Shown here: positions 61,960 to 64,000 of the stretch, in pieces
Layout of the letters: the number at the start of each line of letters is the position of its first letter
How positions within the stretch are numbered: the stretch's first letter is position 1
Assembly (NCBI GenBank): GCA_022842465.1
Contig: JALHPN010000007.1
Coordinates: 1-64,000, forward strand
Origin: Polyangiaceae bacterium
GTDB lineage: Bacteria > Myxococcota_A > Polyangia > Polyangiales > Polyangiaceae
Direction: 5' to 3'
DNA: 64,000 bases
Made by a program: the position numbers and the translations under genes
Notes under the pieces: generated by a model
Told to the model about the DNA's origin: nothing
Databases searched by the model: none
Seen by the model: the letters and a program-made list of their open reading frames with translations, nothing else

Positions 61960-62328
61960 CTACGCGGCGGTCAGCTTGCGGGCCGCGGCGATGACGTGCT
62001 CCGGCTTGAAGGGCTTCATGATCCAGCCCCTCGCCCCTGCGGCCTTGGCCCGCTGGACGAGGCCGTTGTGGCCCTCGGTCGTGAGCATGACCACGGCGAG
62101 CCCCGCGCGCGCCGGCTCGAGGCGGAGGCGCTCCACGAGCTCTAGCCCCGTCATGTTCGGCATGTTGATGTCGCACACGACGAGCTTCACGTCGGGGTGC
62201 GCCTCGAGCGACGCGAGGGCCTCGACCCCGTCTGCCGCCTCGAGCACGGCGAAGCCGGCCCCTCCGAGCGCGCGGCTCACCTGCGAACGGATCGTCATCG
62301 AGTCGTCGACCACGAGAACCTTCGTCAT
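61960..62328 (-). CDS. CheY-like response regulator
   Basis: A 122-residue single receiver domain. The acid pair is VVDDS (Asp8, Asp9), the acceptor is Asp53 in VVCDINMPNMTG, Thr in MLTTEG and Lys in IMKPFKPEH. GGAAGGA lies just before the ATG at 62328. It is the last gene of a minus-strand cluster with a CheX-like phosphatase and a CheA-like kinase, so it is the probable target of both. Confidence 0.88.
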   Translation of the reverse strand: MTKVLVVDDSMTIRSQVSRALGGAGFAVLEAADGVEALASLEAHPDVKLVVCDINMPNMTGLELVERLRLEPARAGLAVVMLTTEGHNGLVQRAKAAGARGWIMKPFKPEHVIAAARKLTAA

Positions 62329-62345
62329 CAGAGTCCTTCCGATCA

Positions 62346-62861
62346 TCAGAAGATGAGAAGCTCGCCCTCGACCACGGCCGCGTCCGTCAGGGGCGCCGTC
62401 ATCTCGAGCGCGGGCGAGACCACCGCGTCGAAGCGGACGTGGACGACGCCCCCAGCGAGGTCGACCGCGAGGGACACCGAGGAGCTCGGCCCGAGATCGT
62501 GCGTCCGCAGGTCGATGCCGATCGCCGTGACCGGCGTCGCGACGACGACGAGCACGCCGCGAGCCGCGAGCTTGTTCTTGAAGCGGCCGAGGAGCTGGTT
62601 GGCGAGCTCCCCGAGGAGATCGCGGAGGAGCGCGTCCGACGGCGTCGACATGCCGACGTCGCTCGGCTGGAGACCGAGCGTGACCCGCCGGCTCGCCTGG
62701 AGGAGGAGCGACCCCTTCAGCGTGTCGCCGGCGTAGCCGATCATCGCGACGACGCTCTCGCCCGCGATCGCGAGGCCGTCGCATCGTCTGGGCTCGGCGC
62801 CGCCCCACATCTCACGCGCGGCGCCTGCGAGCGCATCGACGATGTCGTTCCACGGATCCAT
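62346..62861 (-). CDS. CheX-like phosphatase
   Basis: A 171-residue protein of the CheC/CheX group. The catalytic ExxN is at Glu85 and Asn88 in DLLGELANQLLGRFKN; VVAMIGYAGDTLKGSLLLQ is the N-terminal part of the fold. It would dephosphorylate a CheY, most likely the one encoded 17 bases downstream. The start at 62861 follows GGAAGGACG at good spacing; an ATG at 62888, overlapping the previous stop, would add nine residues. Confidence 0.75.
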   Translation of the reverse strand: MDPWNDIVDALAGAAREMWGGAEPRRCDGLAIAGESVVAMIGYAGDTLKGSLLLQASRRVTLGLQPSDVGMSTPSDALLRDLLGELANQLLGRFKNKLAARGVLVVVATPVTAIGIDLRTHDLGPSSSVSLAVDLAGGVVHVRFDAVVSPALEMTAPLTDAAVVEGELLIF

Positions 62862-62884
62862 CGTCGTCCTTCCTTCTTCCTCGG

Positions 62885-64000
62885 TCATGCGGCCTCGGGA
62901 AACACGAAGCGCAGCGTGGTCCCGAGCCCGTGCTCGCTCGCGACCGAGATCCGTCCGCCGAGAGCTCGAGTCGCCTCGAGCATCGCGCTCATCCCGACGC
63001 CGCGTCCCGAGAGCGGGGTGACGGTCCGGGCGGTGGAGATCCCGCCTTCGAAGAGCGCCGCGCGGAGGTCGGCCTCCGTCGCGGTCGGGAGCCCCTTCCG
63101 CGCCGCCTCGGTCGCGATGCGATCCCAGTCGATGCCGCGACCGTCATCGGAGATCTCGAGGACGAGCCCTCGCTCTTCGCGCTGCGCCCGGAGCTCGATG
63201 CGCCCGACGGCGGGCTTCGCCGCGGCGACCCGCTCCGCGGGGCTCTCGATGCCGTGATCCACCGTGTTGCGGATCGCGTGGACGAAGGTGGACAAGAAGG
63301 GGCCCCACGAGCGAGGGTCGAGCCGGAACGCGTCGCACACGACGTCGACGCGCACGCGCTTCTCGAGCCGCCGCGCGATGCTCGCCGCGTGCTCGGCGAA
63401 GGTCTCGAGGCGTCGCTCGAGAGGCTCGAGGCGGAGGTCGCGGACGCGCGCGCCGATCTCCTCGTGGGAGCGGCCGAGGCTCACTGCGCGCTCGAGCGCA
63501 TCGAGGGCCGGCCGGTCGACCTGGAAGGCGTCGCGCTGGGCGCCGACGAGCCTCTCGACGTCGGCCGTGAGCGCGGCCCAACGCCTGGCGAGCCCCTCGA
63601 GCTCCGCGCGCGGGATCGGGTCGCGCTCCTCGAGCGCATGGCAGAGCTCGGCGACGCGCGCGAGCCCGAAGACGCCCGCGTTGCCCTTGAGCGTGTGGAG
63701 CATGCGACGCTGGGCTGGCGCCTCCGAGACGATCCCGGAGACGAGCGCGCTCGCCTCCTCGAAGAAGTCGAGGAACGCGCGGCGATCGGAGAGGACCTTC
63801 TCGACGAGCGACATCGTCTCGCGGCGCTCGGCGTCCGCCTTCTCGGCCGCGTGGGCGTCGGACACGTCGACGACGCACACGAGGAAGCCATGCGGGACCG
63901 GCACGTCCCCGATCGCGCGGTACGAGAGCGAGTACGTCCGTGCGCCGGACGTGAGCGTCGTCGGGACCTGGCCGAGCGCGACCTCGAGCGGGAGAAAGCC
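62885..64000 (-). CDS. CheA-like kinase with PAS-like part and HPt domain (5'-truncated by window edge)
   Basis: A 3' part of about 371 codons; the frame runs off the right edge. The first visible 60 residues look like the end of a PAS domain (SYRAIGDVPVPHGFLVCVVDVS). An HPt-type domain follows with RMLHTLKGNAGVFGL (His in HTLKG). A helical linker leads to the ATPase, with NTVDHGIESPAE, SDDGRGIDWD and GRGVGMSAM. No CheW or receiver domain follows the ATPase. Its stop overlaps the possible upstream start of the CheX gene (ATGA). Confidence 0.8.
   Translation of the reverse strand, partial: GFLPLEVALGQVPTTLTSGARTYSLSYRAIGDVPVPHGFLVCVVDVSDAHAAEKADAERRETMSLVEKVLSDRRAFLDFFEEASALVSGIVSEAPAQRRMLHTLKGNAGVFGLARVAELCHALEERDPIPRAELEGLARRWAALTADVERLVGAQRDAFQVDRPALDALERAVSLGRSHEEIGARVRDLRLEPLERRLETFAEHAASIARRLEKRVRVDVVCDAFRLDPRSWGPFLSTFVHAIRNTVDHGIESPAERVAAAKPAVGRIELRAQREERGLVLEISDDGRGIDWDRIATEAARKGLPTATEADLRAALFEGGISTARTVTPLSGRGVGMSAMLEATRALGGRISVASEHGLGTTLRFVFPEAA

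Overview
The window is about 70% GC, densely coded on both strands, with strong third-position GC bias and many lipoproteins of unknown function. The gene content points to a myxobacterium (Myxococcota, probably a Polyangiales/Sorangium-type lineage). The best markers are an mglB-mglA pair (46705-47815) almost identical in layout to Myxococcus xanthus, a FrzS-like pseudo-receiver/coiled-coil protein (30492-33197), a membrane-anchored Ser/Thr kinase, PilZ and HD-GYP proteins, a response regulator with a DUF4388-like region inside a chemosensory operon, and several one-off surface lipoproteins of beta-propeller or TPR type. The lineage is inferred from gene content; no rRNA or tRNA gene was seen.

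Layout. 1-3.5 kb: tail of a probable surface protein, an ABC-2 permease/ATPase pair and a Pro/Glu-rich lipoprotein. 3.8-8.1 kb: a two-gene fatty-acid or sterol side-chain beta-oxidation operon. It encodes a multifunctional enzyme with the domain order of the animal peroxisomal MFE-2 protein (SDR, hydratase 2, SCP2), but with three SCP2 domains, followed by an SCP-x type thiolase. 8.3-17.9 kb: secreted lipoproteins (PHB-depolymerase-like esterase, copper type II monooxygenase-like protein, beta-propellers, TPR and PEGA-like proteins, a large TPR metalloprotease). 18.0-23.4 kb: a minus-strand chemosensory operon (receiver/DUF4388, CheW, soluble receptor, double-HPt CheA) ending in rimI. 23.4-30.2 kb: amidohydrolase, lipoproteins, a frameshifted Uma2-type gene, sspA, an Ig-like secreted protein, a one-heme lipoprotein and a truncated S23/IVP gene beside a 243-bp element with 20-bp terminal inverted repeats.

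30.5-38.6 kb: frzS-like gene, hisIE, a DHH-like protein, a tandem GNAT protein, an orphan Imm43/DUF1629-type immunity protein and pdxH. 38.6-46.5 kb: GAF/HD-GYP phosphodiesterase, porin, LplA-like protein, PAP2 phosphatase, outer-membrane protein and M20 peptidase. 46.7-51.7 kb: mglBA, a 42-residue basic protein, an ECF sigma factor fused to a membrane segment and a lipocalin-like domain, queD, a BFD-type [2Fe-2S] protein, a DECR2-like SDR and ctaA. 51.8-64 kb: Ser/Thr kinase, ThrE-type exporter, PilZ protein, hybrid histidine kinase, LEA14-like lipoprotein, membrane proteins, Zn alcohol dehydrogenase, and a CheY/CheX/CheA-like cluster running off the right edge.

The genes mostly act in three themes: peroxisome-like beta-oxidation (3860-8070 and 49841-50665), motility and polarity with chemosensory signalling (frzS-like, mglBA, two Che-like clusters, PilZ, HD-GYP), and a large secreted or lipoprotein set. 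Convergent neighbours are packed unusually tightly: several pairs abut or share stop-codon bases.
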